The notes under the pieces: generated by a model
Seen by the model: only the letters and a program-made list of their open reading frames with translations
Told to the model about the DNA's origin: nothing
Database searches by the model: none
DNA from: JBCBSZ01 sp039185015
GTDB lineage: Bacteria; Actinomycetota; Acidimicrobiia; Acidimicrobiales; Poriferisodalaceae
Assembly (NCBI GenBank): GCA_039185015.1
Contig: JBCDAU010000002.1
Span: forward strand, 62,001 to 126,000
DNA: 64,000 nt
Direction: 5' to 3'
Shown here: positions 43,850 to 52,167 of the stretch, piece after piece
Position numbering within the stretch: the first letter of the stretch is position 1
How the letters are laid out: each line of letters opens with the position of its first letter
Translations under genes and position numbers: made by a program

Positions 43850-44782
43850 GTGGGTCGAGCCGTGGCGGGACTGATCGCAGCGATGGCGCTCGTCCTCGTC
43901 GCGCCGCTGCTCGCAGCCTCCGACGATGATGCCGAAGGCAGAGGCGAGACCGCTTCGAGCACGTCGAGCCGGCGTCCGACGACATCGACCGCGAGCACGG
44001 CGACCACCACGACCATCACTCCCCCGTCGACGGCCGCGACGACCACCACCTCCGAGGCACCGACGACGACGGTCCTCGATCCGCCGGAGATCGAGGTGGT
44101 CGCCGCCGCCTGGGTCGTCACGACGATCTACGGCGAGGTGGTCGCCGGGTCGGGCATCGACGACGACCGCCCCATCGCCTCGCTGGCCAAGCTGCCGCTC
44201 GCCCTCGCGACGGTCGACGCGCTGACGGCCGCCGACGACCACACCGTGCCGGCGTCCGCCGTCTCGGTCTCGGGGCGACGGGTCGGCTGGCCGTCGGCGA
44301 CCACCGTGCCGACCGGCGACCTGCTCGACGGCCTGCTCCGCTACTCGGGGAACGACGCCGCGGTCACCGCAGCTGCGGCCGTGGGTGGCGACGATGCCGC
44401 GCTCGCGGCCATCGCCGACCTCGGCGGCTCCGGCATCCGCGACGTCGCCGGCGTCCGCAGCGACACGGTGGCGAGCCCGAGGACGATCGCAGGCTGGCTC
44501 GCCTCGGCGATCGAGGTGCCGGCGCTCCGCGCACCGCTGGAGGCGCGCGCCGACGAGCCGCTGCCCGGACAGGGCGACGAGCTCGCGGTCGGCGACCGGG
44601 TGCCGGCGTTCGTGGCGGTGAAGACCTCGTGGAGCCCGGCCGCCGGTCAGGGCCTGGCCGCGCTGATGGCCTTCGGCGGCGAGGAACGGCTGGTCGTCGT
44701 CCTCGACGCCGCCGATCCGGCCCAGGCCGCGATCGACGCCTACATCTCCTCGTGGTGGGCGGAGCGGGTCGACGCCGGCTGA
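43850..44782 (+). CDS. Secreted penicillin-binding-type serine hydrolase (D,D-carboxypeptidase/beta-lactamase fold)
   Basis: 310 residues. Signal-peptide-like N-terminus AVAGLIAAMALVLVAPLLAAS, a Thr/Ser-rich linker, then the three motifs of the family: S-x-x-K in IASLAKLPLAL, S-x-N in LRYSGNDAAV, and K-T-S in AVKTSWSPAAGQ in place of KTG. The size of the catalytic domain (about 230 residues) is small for S11 carboxypeptidases. GTG 43850 lies 6 nt after GAGACT; an upstream TTG at 43799 would add 17 residues. Acts on peptidoglycan or a beta-lactam outside the membrane; which is not clear. Confidence 0.85.
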   Translation: MGRAVAGLIAAMALVLVAPLLAASDDDAEGRGETASSTSSRRPTTSTASTATTTTITPPSTAATTTTSEAPTTTVLDPPEIEVVAAAWVVTTIYGEVVAGSGIDDDRPIASLAKLPLALATVDALTAADDHTVPASAVSVSGRRVGWPSATTVPTGDLLDGLLRYSGNDAAVTAAAAVGGDDAALAAIADLGGSGIRDVAGVRSDTVASPRTIAGWLASAIEVPALRAPLEARADEPLPGQGDELAVGDRVPAFVAVKTSWSPAAGQGLAALMAFGGEERLVVVLDAADPAQAAIDAYISSWWAERVDAG

Positions 44783-44834
44783 CGCGGGACCAAGGGCCTT
44801 GCCTGGTGGACAACCGGACGAACACGCTCATCCG

Positions 44835-45413
44835 GTGAGCGCCGCCGCCTACGACCGCACCGCCAGGCGGCTCCACTGGTGGAGCGCGATCGCCGTGCTG
44901 ATCGCCGGCCCGCTCGGCCTGTGCCAGGCCACCGTGCCCGACGAGACGATGGCCGACGTCCTGCTCCGGGCCCACCTCACCGTCGCCCTGATCGTGATCG
45001 GGCTCACACTGGCGCGACTCGTCCACGCCACCACGGCCGGGCGTCCCGAGCTGCCGGCGACGCTGACCGGCAACCACCGGACGGCCGTCACCGTGGGACA
45101 TCGGCTGCTGCTCGGCGTGCTCGCGGCCCTCGTCGTCACCGGCACCTTCCTCTGGCTGTCGACCGACCTGCCGCTGGCGCCCTGGGCCGCGACGGCCGCC
45201 GACGTCGCAGGCACCTCCGGGGCTGCCCTCACCCACCGGCTGCTGGCGTTCGTGTTCGCGGGTCTGGCGGTGGCCCACATCGTCGGCGTCACAGTGCACG
45301 ACGCGCTCCACCCCGGGTCGATCGACCGGATGCGGGCCCGCGGCGAGCTGCCGCCCGAGACGGCGGAGGTGGCATCCTCGGCGCCGTGCGCCGACGCCTC
45401 GCCCTCGTCCTGA
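44835..45413 (+). CDS. Cytochrome b561-family membrane protein
   Basis: 192 residues, four transmembrane helices. Heme-ligand histidines in RTARRLHWWSAIAVLIAGPLG (first helix), LLRAHLTVALIVIGL, AVTVGHRLLLGVLAALVVTG and ALTHRLLAFVFAGLAVAHIVG match the bis-His di-heme pattern of prokaryotic b561. It transfers electrons between the quinone pool and a partner that is not encoded nearby. The 3' end (45386-45413) overlaps the start of the next gene, whose -10 element also lies inside this gene. Confidence 0.88.
   Translation: MSAAAYDRTARRLHWWSAIAVLIAGPLGLCQATVPDETMADVLLRAHLTVALIVIGLTLARLVHATTAGRPELPATLTGNHRTAVTVGHRLLLGVLAALVVTGTFLWLSTDLPLAPWAATAADVAGTSGAALTHRLLAFVFAGLAVAHIVGVTVHDALHPGSIDRMRARGELPPETAEVASSAPCADASPSS
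45373..45378 (+). promoter_or_regulatory. Internal -10 element of the protease gene
   Basis: CATCCT, then CGGCGCC (7 nt), then GTG 45386, all inside the coding end of the b561 gene. The same layout is seen at 49620. Confidence 0.5.
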
Positions 45414-46738
45414 TCACGGCGATCGCGGTCGCGGCCTGCTCCGACGACGGGGACGACGCGCTCAGCGGCGCCGAGGTCCTCGCCCGAGTCGAACCGACCG
45501 TCGCCTTCGTCTCGACGGGACTCGGCAGCGGGAGCGGCGTGCTCGTGGACGGCGGCTACGTGGTCACGAACGTGCACGTCGTCGATCCATATCCGGTCGT
45601 CAACCTCGTGTTCCCGGACGGCACCGAGCTCGACGAGGTCCCGGTGGCCGCCAGCGATCCCGGCCTGGACCTGGCGCTCCTCGGTCCCGTCGACCTCGAC
45701 GTCGAGCCGATCGAGGTCGGCGCGGCGACCGACCTCGCCCGCGCCGACCGCGTCTACCTGATCGGGTTCCCCGGCGAGACCGAGGTGGACCCCGTCGCCA
45801 CGATCTCCGAGGGCATCGTGTCCCGGTTCCGCGACCCCGACGACTGGCCCGACGTGGTCTTCGTGCAGTCCGACACCGCCATCGGCGGCGGCCAGTCCGG
45901 CGGCGCGCTCGTCGACGACGCGGGGCGCCTCGTCGGCATCTCCGGCTACTCCTTCGCCGAGTCCTTCGCGCTCTCGATCGACGCCGAGCAGGTCACGCAG
46001 CTCATCGCCGATGCCGACGGCGACCGGGCCGGCGCACGCTGGTTCGCTCCGGACGCGGCCGACACGCAGGTGACCACCGTCGAGCTCGTCGACTCACGCA
46101 CCTTCGTCAGCCTCTGGTTCGAGCCCGGTGACGGGGTCGTCGAGCTGTCCGTCGAGGGCGCGCGAGACCCCATCGTGATCGCCGGCGACCCGGCCGGCTA
46201 CCACCAGGTCACCGCGGCAGGGACCACGCTCCTCGACCTCACGGGCGGCCTCGGTGCCGACTCCTTCGACGACCGGCTGTCCGGCTCGCCGTACGAGCTG
46301 CTCCTCGATCCACTGGCCCCGCTGGAGGTCGTCATCGGGTCCGGGCAGAGCAGCGCCGTCGACCTGCGGATCCGCGCCGACGTCCCGTTCGCGATCTCCG
46401 ACACCACCGCCGAACCGATCGAGCTCGAGGTCGGCGAGCGGGTCGAGACGATCGTCGAGGGGTGGGAGCGCTTCGACCGCTTCGTCGTGCTCTTGGAGGA
46501 GGGCGAGGAGTACGAGGTGCTCGCCGACGGTCCGATCGCGGACCCGCTGATCACGATCCTCGCCCCGGGTGAGGAGGTCGCCGACGGCGTCCAGTTCGAC
46601 GACGACGCCACCGGTCTCTTCGGCCTCGACGCCAGCGGCACCTACACCGCGAAGAGGACCGGCAAGCACGAGATCCTCGTGAGCGCCTGGGACGTCGAGG
46701 CCGTGGGCGTCGCGCTGGAGATCGTCCCCGCCGAGTGA
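45386..46738 (+). CDS. Trypsin-like serine protease, lipoprotein
   Basis: 450 residues. Signal RRRLALVLITAIAVAAC with lipobox VAAC. The protease domain (about 25-215) is HtrA-like: His in VTNVHVVD, Asp in DPGLDLALLG, and Ser in GGGQSGGALVDDAGRLVGI. There is no PDZ domain; instead about 230 residues of beta-rich sequence follow, with two similar segments (VVELSVEGARDPIVIAGDP and ELEVGERVETIVEGWERF) that resemble PPC-type secreted domains. Extracytoplasmic quality control or processing is likely. GTG 45386 is fixed by its own -10 within the preceding gene, with a 28-nt gene overlap. Confidence 0.9.
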   Translation: MRRRLALVLITAIAVAACSDDGDDALSGAEVLARVEPTVAFVSTGLGSGSGVLVDGGYVVTNVHVVDPYPVVNLVFPDGTELDEVPVAASDPGLDLALLGPVDLDVEPIEVGAATDLARADRVYLIGFPGETEVDPVATISEGIVSRFRDPDDWPDVVFVQSDTAIGGGQSGGALVDDAGRLVGISGYSFAESFALSIDAEQVTQLIADADGDRAGARWFAPDAADTQVTTVELVDSRTFVSLWFEPGDGVVELSVEGARDPIVIAGDPAGYHQVTAAGTTLLDLTGGLGADSFDDRLSGSPYELLLDPLAPLEVVIGSGQSSAVDLRIRADVPFAISDTTAEPIELEVGERVETIVEGWERFDRFVVLLEEGEEYEVLADGPIADPLITILAPGEEVADGVQFDDDATGLFGLDASGTYTAKRTGKHEILVSAWDVEAVGVALEIVPAE

Positions 46739-46836
46739 CCCACCGGGTCGTTTCGTCCAGGGGGCGGGCTCCGTCGTAGCCTCGTCGATCGGCCGCGCAC
46801 GGCGGCCCTCCCCACGACGACGCAGGAGCGTTCCAC

Positions 46837-47733
46837 ATGGCCGATCTGGGCTACGACAACAAGGTCGCGATCGTCACCGGTGCCGGTGGCGGTCTCGGGC
46901 GCGAGCACGCGATGCTGCTCGCCTCGCGGGGCGCCCGGGTCGTGGTGAACGATCTCGGCGGGTCGGTCGACGGCAGCGGCGCCGACGCCAGCGCCGCGCA
47001 GCAGGTGGTCGACGAGATCGAGGCCGCAGGGGGCATCGCCGTCGCCGACCGCAACTCGGTCGCGACCGAACAGGGCGGCGAGGCCATCGTCCAGACCGCC
47101 GTCGACGCCTTCGAGCGGGTCGACATCGTCATCAACAACGCCGGCATCCTGCGCGACAAGACGTTCCACAACATGAGTGACGACCTGCTCACGCCGGTCG
47201 TGGACGTCCACCTCAAGGGCGCGTTCTACGTCAGCCGTCCGGCCTGGATCCGGATGCGCGAGCAGGGTTACGGGCGCATCGTCAACACCGCCTCGAACTC
47301 GGGCATCCTCGGCAACTTCGGCCAGACCAACTACGGCGCCGCCAAGATGGGCCTCGTCGGTCTCACCCGGGTCATGGCCGCCGAGGGCGCGAAGTACAAC
47401 ATCAGGGCCAACGCCCTCGCCCCGGTCGCCCGCACCCGCATGACCGAGGACATCCTCGGCCCGCTCGCCGACAAGCTCGACCCGTCGACCGTCGCCCCGG
47501 TCGTCGCCTGGCTCGTCCACGAGGACTGCCCCGTCACCGGCGAGATCTACTCGGTCGGCGGCGGCCGCGTCGCCCGCTTCTTCATCGGCATGACGACCGG
47601 CATCTACTCCGACGAGCTCACCGTCGAAGAGGTCCGCGACCGCTTCGAGGAGATCCGCGACCCCGACGGCTACACCATCCCGAGCGGCCCGGCCGACGAG
47701 TTCGCCGCGATGATGGAGGCCTTTCAGGCGTAG
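46837..47733 (+). CDS. SDR-family 3-oxoacyl/3-hydroxyacyl-CoA dehydrogenase
   Basis: 298 residues. Cofactor motif TGAGGGLG (14-21), VVNDLGGSVDGSG, NNAGI, catalytic Ser in NTASNSGILGN, and Y-x-x-x-K in TNYGAAKMG. Sequence blocks closely follow the SDR at 16840, both of the multifunctional-enzyme-2 type, but this one has no MaoC partner. A TAGCCT hexamer (46777-46782) gives a leader of about 55 nt, and AGGAGC precedes ATG 46837. It is followed directly by repeat copy B. Confidence 0.92.
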   Translation: MADLGYDNKVAIVTGAGGGLGREHAMLLASRGARVVVNDLGGSVDGSGADASAAQQVVDEIEAAGGIAVADRNSVATEQGGEAIVQTAVDAFERVDIVINNAGILRDKTFHNMSDDLLTPVVDVHLKGAFYVSRPAWIRMREQGYGRIVNTASNSGILGNFGQTNYGAAKMGLVGLTRVMAAEGAKYNIRANALAPVARTRMTEDILGPLADKLDPSTVAPVVAWLVHEDCPVTGEIYSVGGGRVARFFIGMTTGIYSDELTVEEVRDRFEEIRDPDGYTIPSGPADEFAAMMEAFQA

Positions 47734-47815
47734 GGCCCGAGCGGCCCGTCGAGCGAGCGGATGCGCAGCGCCGACGCAGTCGGTGCGGAGCATCGAGGAA
47801 GCTCGACCAGAGCGG
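47734..47815 (+). repeat. Dispersed 80-bp repeat, copy B
   Basis: Starts 1 nt after the SDR stop with the same block as copy A (GGCCCGAGCGGCCCGTCGAG...) and ends with the same GCATCGAGGAAGCTCGACC block. Only the middle 15-20 bases differ. A hairpin follows 28 bases later, as in copy A. Confidence 0.8.
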
Positions 47816-47843
47816 AAGAGATGGCCTTCAGCTCCTGATTCCC

Positions 47844-47867
47844 GGCTGGGGCCCCGGAGCCCCAGCC
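47844..47867. other. Hairpin downstream of repeat copy B
   Basis: Perfect 9-bp stem GGCTGGGGC/GCCCCAGCC around loop CCCGGA. Its sequence differs from the hairpin after copy A but the position is similar. No T-run follows. Confidence 0.6.
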
Positions 47868-47946
47868 TCCTCCACAGGTCCTGGCCGCTGACGCGGCTGC
47901 GGCGGGGCCGTGCTCGAGCGGCGTCCACAACTCACGCTCAACCGAA

Positions 47947-47978
47947 GGGGCCGCTCGGTCGATGTACCGGGTGGCCCC
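47947..47978. other. Imperfect hairpin upstream of the first LytM gene
   Basis: GGGGCC/GGCCCC outer stem, a GCT/GGT internal loop and a CGGT/ACCG inner stem. It ends 20 bases before the TAAGTT hexamer and may be an operator or a transcript end. Confidence 0.35.
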
Positions 47979-47998
47979 TCTCGCGTTCCCGGAGCGGT

Positions 47999-48004
47999 TA
48001 AGTT
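47999..48004 (+). promoter_or_regulatory. -10 element before the 7-codon leader ORF
   Basis: TAAGTT is 8 nt before ATG 48013 and 28 nt before GTG 48033 of the LytM peptidase. Confidence 0.5.
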
Positions 48005-48012
48005 GCGAATCC

Positions 48013-48036
48013 ATGACGAAGATGACGGATCTGTGA
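48013..48036 (+). CDS. Leader mini-ORF (7 residues) overlapping the LytM peptidase start
   Basis: ATG 48013 encodes MTKMTDL and stops at TGA 48034-48036, overlapping GTG 48033 as GTGA. It has the same design as the mini-ORF at 38991: leaderless spacing to the -10, then a stop/start overlap with the main gene. Confidence 0.45.
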   Translation: MTKMTDL

Positions 48037-49574
48037 CGTCCGGTCGGATCGGTCGCGGCCTGGTGGCCGGGCTGGCCGTGACCCTGGCCTCCGCCCTCCT
48101 CGCGATCCCGGCGGCGGCCTGGACCGGTGCTCCGGGCACCGTCGACGAGGACGGCGAGGAGATCCGGGAGATCGTCTTCCCCGTCTCCGGTGATGTCCAC
48201 TTCACCGACACCTGGCTCTACCCCCGGTCGAACGGCCGCCGGCACATCGGCGTCGACCTGATGGGCGACAAGCACTTGCCCGTCCTCGCCGCCGCCGACG
48301 GCTGCATCACTCGCCTCCGCACCGACGGCAACAACCAGATCGTGCTCACCGACGCCGACGGGTGGCGCTACCACTACATCCACCTCAACAACGACACGCC
48401 GGGCACCGACGACGGCGCCGCCGCCAGGGAGTTCATCGTCGCCGGCGACCTCCAGCTCGGCGATTGCGTCGAGGCCGGCGACCACGTCTCGTACCTGGGC
48501 GACTCGGGCAACGCCGAGGAGACCCTCCCCCACCTCCACTTCGAGATCCAGCGGCCCGACGACCTGTGGATCAACCCGTTCTTATCCGTCGAGGCCGCCG
48601 ACCAGACCGAGCTCCGGGATCCTGATGGCGACCCGAACCCGGACACCGACTCGGATCCGAACACCTGCGGGACCCCGACCAACCCGGCCGCCGAGCCGAG
48701 CGAGCTCTCCGGACGTGGCGCCTGGGTGCTGGCCGCCGACGGTTCGGTCGTCGCCACCGGCGCAGCGGAGTCGCTCGGCGACCTCACCACCGTCGACGAC
48801 GCCGCCGACCCGGTCGCGATCCGCTCGACGCCGACCGGCGAGGGCTACTGGATCGTCGATGCCGACGGGGTCGTGCACCCGTTCGGTGATGCCGAGGAGC
48901 ACGGCGACATGTCCGGCGTCGAGCTCAACGGGCCCGTCCTCGGCCTCGAGGCACATCCGAACGCCGGCGGGTACTGGCTGGTGGCCGACGACGGCGGCGT
49001 CTTCAGCTTCGGTGACTCCACCTTCCACGGCTCGATGGGCGCCACGACGCTCAACGCCCCCGTCATCTCGATGGGCTCGACCGCCACGGGCGACGGCTAC
49101 TTCCTCGTCGCCGCCGACGGCGGCGTCTTCACCTTCGGCGATGCCGAGTTCCAGGGCTCGACCGGCTCGCTCGACCTCGCCGCCCCGATCATCTCGATGG
49201 GCGTGCACCCCGAGGGCACCGGCTACTGGCTCTACGCGGCCGACGGCGGCGTCTTCTCCTACGGCGTGCCGTTCCACGGTTCGATCCCCGGGCTCGCGCT
49301 CTGCGACGAACCGACGGCCGTCTCGCTCCGTGTCTCCGACACCGGCGACGGCTACTGGGTGCTGGCGGCCGACGGGCAGCTGTTCTCCTTCGGTGACGCG
49401 CTCGGGCTCGACGCCGTGGAGCTCGGCGACGGCGTCGGCGCCGTCGACCTCGCCATCCGTCACGTGGGGGAACCGTCGTCCGAGGGCGACCCGGGCGACC
49501 CGATGCCCGACGGTGACACCGAGGACCCGGCCCCGGGCAATCCGAGCGGCGAGGCCGGAGGCGGCTCCGGGTAG
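48033..49574 (+). CDS. Secreted LytM/M23-type peptidase with GYW-DGG-FGD repeats (paralogue 1)
   Basis: 513 residues. Signal peptide to about residue 28 (GLAVTLASALLAIPAAAWT). M23 domain (about 40-190) with zinc ligands in RRHIGVDLMGDKH and the H-x-H of LPHLHFEIQRP. An acidic D-P-N linker follows, and then about eight repeats of 35-37 residues patterned GYW.VA.DGGVFSFGDA.FHGS, a beta-propeller-like series common in actinobacterial exoproteins. It may cut peptidoglycan cross-links while the repeats bind a wall component. All metal residues look intact. GTG 48033 is coupled to a mini-ORF. Confidence 0.88.
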   Translation: MTSGRIGRGLVAGLAVTLASALLAIPAAAWTGAPGTVDEDGEEIREIVFPVSGDVHFTDTWLYPRSNGRRHIGVDLMGDKHLPVLAAADGCITRLRTDGNNQIVLTDADGWRYHYIHLNNDTPGTDDGAAAREFIVAGDLQLGDCVEAGDHVSYLGDSGNAEETLPHLHFEIQRPDDLWINPFLSVEAADQTELRDPDGDPNPDTDSDPNTCGTPTNPAAEPSELSGRGAWVLAADGSVVATGAAESLGDLTTVDDAADPVAIRSTPTGEGYWIVDADGVVHPFGDAEEHGDMSGVELNGPVLGLEAHPNAGGYWLVADDGGVFSFGDSTFHGSMGATTLNAPVISMGSTATGDGYFLVAADGGVFTFGDAEFQGSTGSLDLAAPIISMGVHPEGTGYWLYAADGGVFSYGVPFHGSIPGLALCDEPTAVSLRVSDTGDGYWVLAADGQLFSFGDALGLDAVELGDGVGAVDLAIRHVGEPSSEGDPGDPMPDGDTEDPAPGNPSGEAGGGSG

Positions 49575-49619
49575 CCACCAACGGTGACGGATTGCCGACA
49601 CCGCGTCGGCGACGTTTGC

Positions 49620-49625
49620 CATCCT
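49620..49625 (+). promoter_or_regulatory. -10 element of the second LytM gene
   Basis: CATCCT, then GGGGTCG (7 nt), then GTG 49633; leaderless, without the mini-ORF seen at its paralogue. Confidence 0.55.
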
Positions 49626-49632
49626 GGGGTCG

Positions 49633-51138
49633 GTGCGTGCGCTCTTGGTGGTCGGCTCGGTGCTCCTCGGAGCGCTCCCCCTCGCCTTCGCCGGCCCGCC
49701 GTCGGTCGACGCCCAGGAGGTCGTCGAGGTCCGCGCGCTCGACGTCTTCCCCATCGAGGGCGACGAGTACTGGTACTCCGCCGACTTCCTCGCGCCGCGG
49801 GGCGGCGGTACTCGCCTGCACCAGGGCGTCGACATCTTCACCGACAAGCACGTCCCACTGCTGGCCGTCCGGGACGCCGTCGTCGATCGGCTCGGCTACG
49901 ACGGGGGCGGTCTCTCGGGCAACTTCGTCGTGCTGGTGGACGACGACGGCTGGGAGTACGTCTACGTCCACCTCAACAACGACACGCCCGGCACCGACGA
50001 CGGAGCGAACGAGCGTGAGCTGATCGCCCCACTCGAGATCGAGGTGGGCGCCCGGGTCGAGGCCGGTGACGTCGTCGGGTACAACGGCGACTCCGGCAAC
50101 GCCGAGACGACCCCGCCGCACCTCCACTTCGAGATCCGACGTCCCGACGGCACCCGCCTCAACCCGTTCCCCTCGCTGCAGACGTCGCTCGACCTGCCGG
50201 TCGGTGATCGGTGCACGTGGAGCTCGAACCCCGACTGGGAGCCGGATGACGCCTCGGGCCTCGGGTACTGGACGGCCGACGCCGCCGGCGTGGTGACGCC
50301 CCACGGTGCCGCACCCGAGATCGGCGGGCTCGACGAGCTGGAGCTCAACGAGGACGTCCTCGGCATGACGCCCACCCGCACCGGGCTGGGGTACTGGATG
50401 GTCGCGGCGGACGGCGGCATCTTCAGCTTCGGCGACGCCGCGTTCCACGGCTCCACCGGCAGCCTGGTGCTCAACGAGCCGGTGATGGGCATGGCCGCGC
50501 TGCCCGAGGGCGACGGCTACTGGCTCGTCGCGGCGGACGGCGGCATCTTCGCCTTCGGCGAGACCGAGTTCTTCGGGTCGATGGGCGGCACGCGCCTCAA
50601 CGAGCCCGTGGTCGGCATGGTCCCGACGGCCACCGGTGACGGCTACCTCCTCGTCGCCCGCGACGGCGGGATCTTCGCCTTCGGCGACGCTGAGTTCTTC
50701 GGCTCGCTGCCGGGCATCGGGGTCGACGCCTCGGTCGTCGCCGTCGCTGTCGCTCCCGATGGCGGCGGGTACTGGATCCTGACCCGCGCTGGCGGGATCT
50801 ACCCGTTCGGCGACGTCGAGTGGCACGGCTCGGTGCAGGCGTCCGGCCACTGCCTCGACCGGCAGGCCGTGGCCATCGCGCCGTCGGCGACCGGCGAGGG
50901 CTACTGGATCCTCACCGACGACGGCCGGGTCTGGCCCTTCGGTGACGCCGTCGACTTCGAGGTCGCCGCCAGCGCCGAGCAGGCCGTGGCCATCGCCGCG
51001 GTCCCACCCGGGGCCGAGCTCCCCGAGCCCGAGGACGAGGCCGCGGTCGAGGAGACGACGACCACCACGACCACGACGACCACCACGCTGCCGCCGAGCG
51101 ACCCGAGCGGCGAGCAGCAGGAGTCGGGACGAGGCTGA
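49633..51138 (+). CDS. Secreted LytM/M23-type peptidase with GYW-DGG-FGD repeats (paralogue 2)
   Basis: 501 residues, tandem paralogue of the gene before it. Signal RALLVVGSVLLGALPLAFAG. M23 domain with TRLHQGVDIFTDKH and PPHLHFEIRRP (zinc residues intact), and the shared stretch YVHLNNDTPGTDDGA. Repeats such as GYWMVAADGGIFSFGDAAFHGS follow. The C-terminus has eleven consecutive threonines, a likely flexible or glycosylated tail. The two genes probably arose by tandem duplication, but their linkers and tails differ, and only the first has the leader mini-ORF. Confidence 0.9.
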   Translation: MRALLVVGSVLLGALPLAFAGPPSVDAQEVVEVRALDVFPIEGDEYWYSADFLAPRGGGTRLHQGVDIFTDKHVPLLAVRDAVVDRLGYDGGGLSGNFVVLVDDDGWEYVYVHLNNDTPGTDDGANERELIAPLEIEVGARVEAGDVVGYNGDSGNAETTPPHLHFEIRRPDGTRLNPFPSLQTSLDLPVGDRCTWSSNPDWEPDDASGLGYWTADAAGVVTPHGAAPEIGGLDELELNEDVLGMTPTRTGLGYWMVAADGGIFSFGDAAFHGSTGSLVLNEPVMGMAALPEGDGYWLVAADGGIFAFGETEFFGSMGGTRLNEPVVGMVPTATGDGYLLVARDGGIFAFGDAEFFGSLPGIGVDASVVAVAVAPDGGGYWILTRAGGIYPFGDVEWHGSVQASGHCLDRQAVAIAPSATGEGYWILTDDGRVWPFGDAVDFEVAASAEQAVAIAAVPPGAELPEPEDEAAVEETTTTTTTTTTTLPPSDPSGEQQESGRG

Positions 51139-51173
51139 GCAGGCCCGCTGGGCCCGGAGCACCGCCTCGCCGA

Positions 51174-51179
51174 TAACCT
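51174..51179 (+). promoter_or_regulatory. -10 element of map
   Basis: TAACCT lies 6 nt before ATG 51186. Confidence 0.55.
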
Positions 51180-51185
51180 TGCCTC

Positions 51186-52133
51186 ATGGCCAAGCGGAAG
51201 AAGCGTCGTCTCCGGTTCGAGCCGCCGGCCAACCCGGTCCGGCCCGGCCTCGTCACCCCCATGCGCACGGTGCCGAGCGGCATCAAGCGCCCCGAGTACG
51301 CCATCACGGGTCGACCCGGTCCGGTCATCGGCGAGCCGGTCAAGACCCCCGAGGTCATCGAGCGCATGCGCGCCGCGGGCACGCTCGCCCGCCAGGTCGT
51401 GCTGCGGCTCTCCGAGGAGGTCGCTCCCGGCGTCACCACCGAGACCCTCGACCGCATCGCCCACGAGATGACCGTCGAGGCCGGTGCGTACCCGAGCCCG
51501 CTCAACTACACGGGCCACCCGAACTACCCGAAGGCGATCTGCACCTCGGTCAACGAGGTCATCTGCCACGGGATCCCCGACAGCCGTCCGCTCGAGGACG
51601 GCGACATCGTCAACTGCGACGTCACCGTCTACCTCGACGGCGTCCACGGCGATCATTCCGAGACGTTCCTGGTGGGCGAGGTCGACGAGCGCAGCCGACG
51701 CCTCGTGGACGTGACCCGCGAGTCGATGTACGCCGGCATCGGGGTCGTGCAGGCCGGGGCGAAGGTCAACGACATCGGCCGCGCCATCCAGACCGTCGCC
51801 GAGAAGGCCGGCTTCGGGGTCGTGCGTGACTTCATCGGTCACGGCATCGGCGAGACCTTCCACATGGCGCCGAGCATCCCCCACTACTACGACCCCCGGG
51901 CCAACACCGTGCTGGAGACGGGGATGACCTTCACGATCGAGCCGATGATCACCGTCGGCTCCCATCGCGGCCTGATGTGGGACGACGGTTGGACCGCCGT
52001 GACCGAGGACCTCCAGCGCACCGCGCAGTTCGAGCACACCGTGCTCGTCCTCGACGGCGGCGCCGAGATCCTCACCCGGCTCCCCACCGAGGAGCAGCCG
52101 TACCTGCCCGTGGAGTCGGCCACCACGGCCTGA
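51186..52133 (+). CDS. map: Type I methionine aminopeptidase with N-terminal extension
   Basis: Removes the initiator methionine from nascent proteins. It has 315 residues: about 50 extra N-terminal residues (basic AKRKKRRLRF, then a proline-rich SH3-ligand-like segment) precede the catalytic domain, as in actinobacterial MapB-type enzymes. Metal ligands are present: NCDVTVYLDGVHGDHSET (two Asp), GHGIGETFHMAP (His), FTIEPM (Glu) and AQFEHTVLV (Glu). ATG 51186 is 6 nt after TAACCT. Unlike the usual secY-adk-map arrangement, this copy stands alone. Confidence 0.96.
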   Translation: MAKRKKRRLRFEPPANPVRPGLVTPMRTVPSGIKRPEYAITGRPGPVIGEPVKTPEVIERMRAAGTLARQVVLRLSEEVAPGVTTETLDRIAHEMTVEAGAYPSPLNYTGHPNYPKAICTSVNEVICHGIPDSRPLEDGDIVNCDVTVYLDGVHGDHSETFLVGEVDERSRRLVDVTRESMYAGIGVVQAGAKVNDIGRAIQTVAEKAGFGVVRDFIGHGIGETFHMAPSIPHYYDPRANTVLETGMTFTIEPMITVGSHRGLMWDDGWTAVTEDLQRTAQFEHTVLVLDGGAEILTRLPTEEQPYLPVESATTA

Positions 52134-52154
52134 ACCCGGCCGGGCACGACCGCA

Positions 52155-52160
52155 TAGGGT
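52155..52160 (+). promoter_or_regulatory. -10 element of the acyl-CoA dehydrogenase gene
   Basis: TAGGGT, then CGGGCCC (7 nt), then ATG 52168. Confidence 0.6.
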
Positions 52161-52167
52161 CGGGCCC

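Noticed and set aside
47840..48012. Possible ydaO/c-di-AMP riboswitch upstream of the first LytM gene
   Set aside because: Such riboswitches precede wall-peptidase genes in actinobacteria and a GCGAATCC string occurs, but the other conserved blocks and pseudoknot partners could not be found.
48582..51162. Long minus-strand open frames (421 and 657 residues) opposite the LytM genes
   Set aside because: Internal repetition only mirrors the repeats of the real genes on the other strand.
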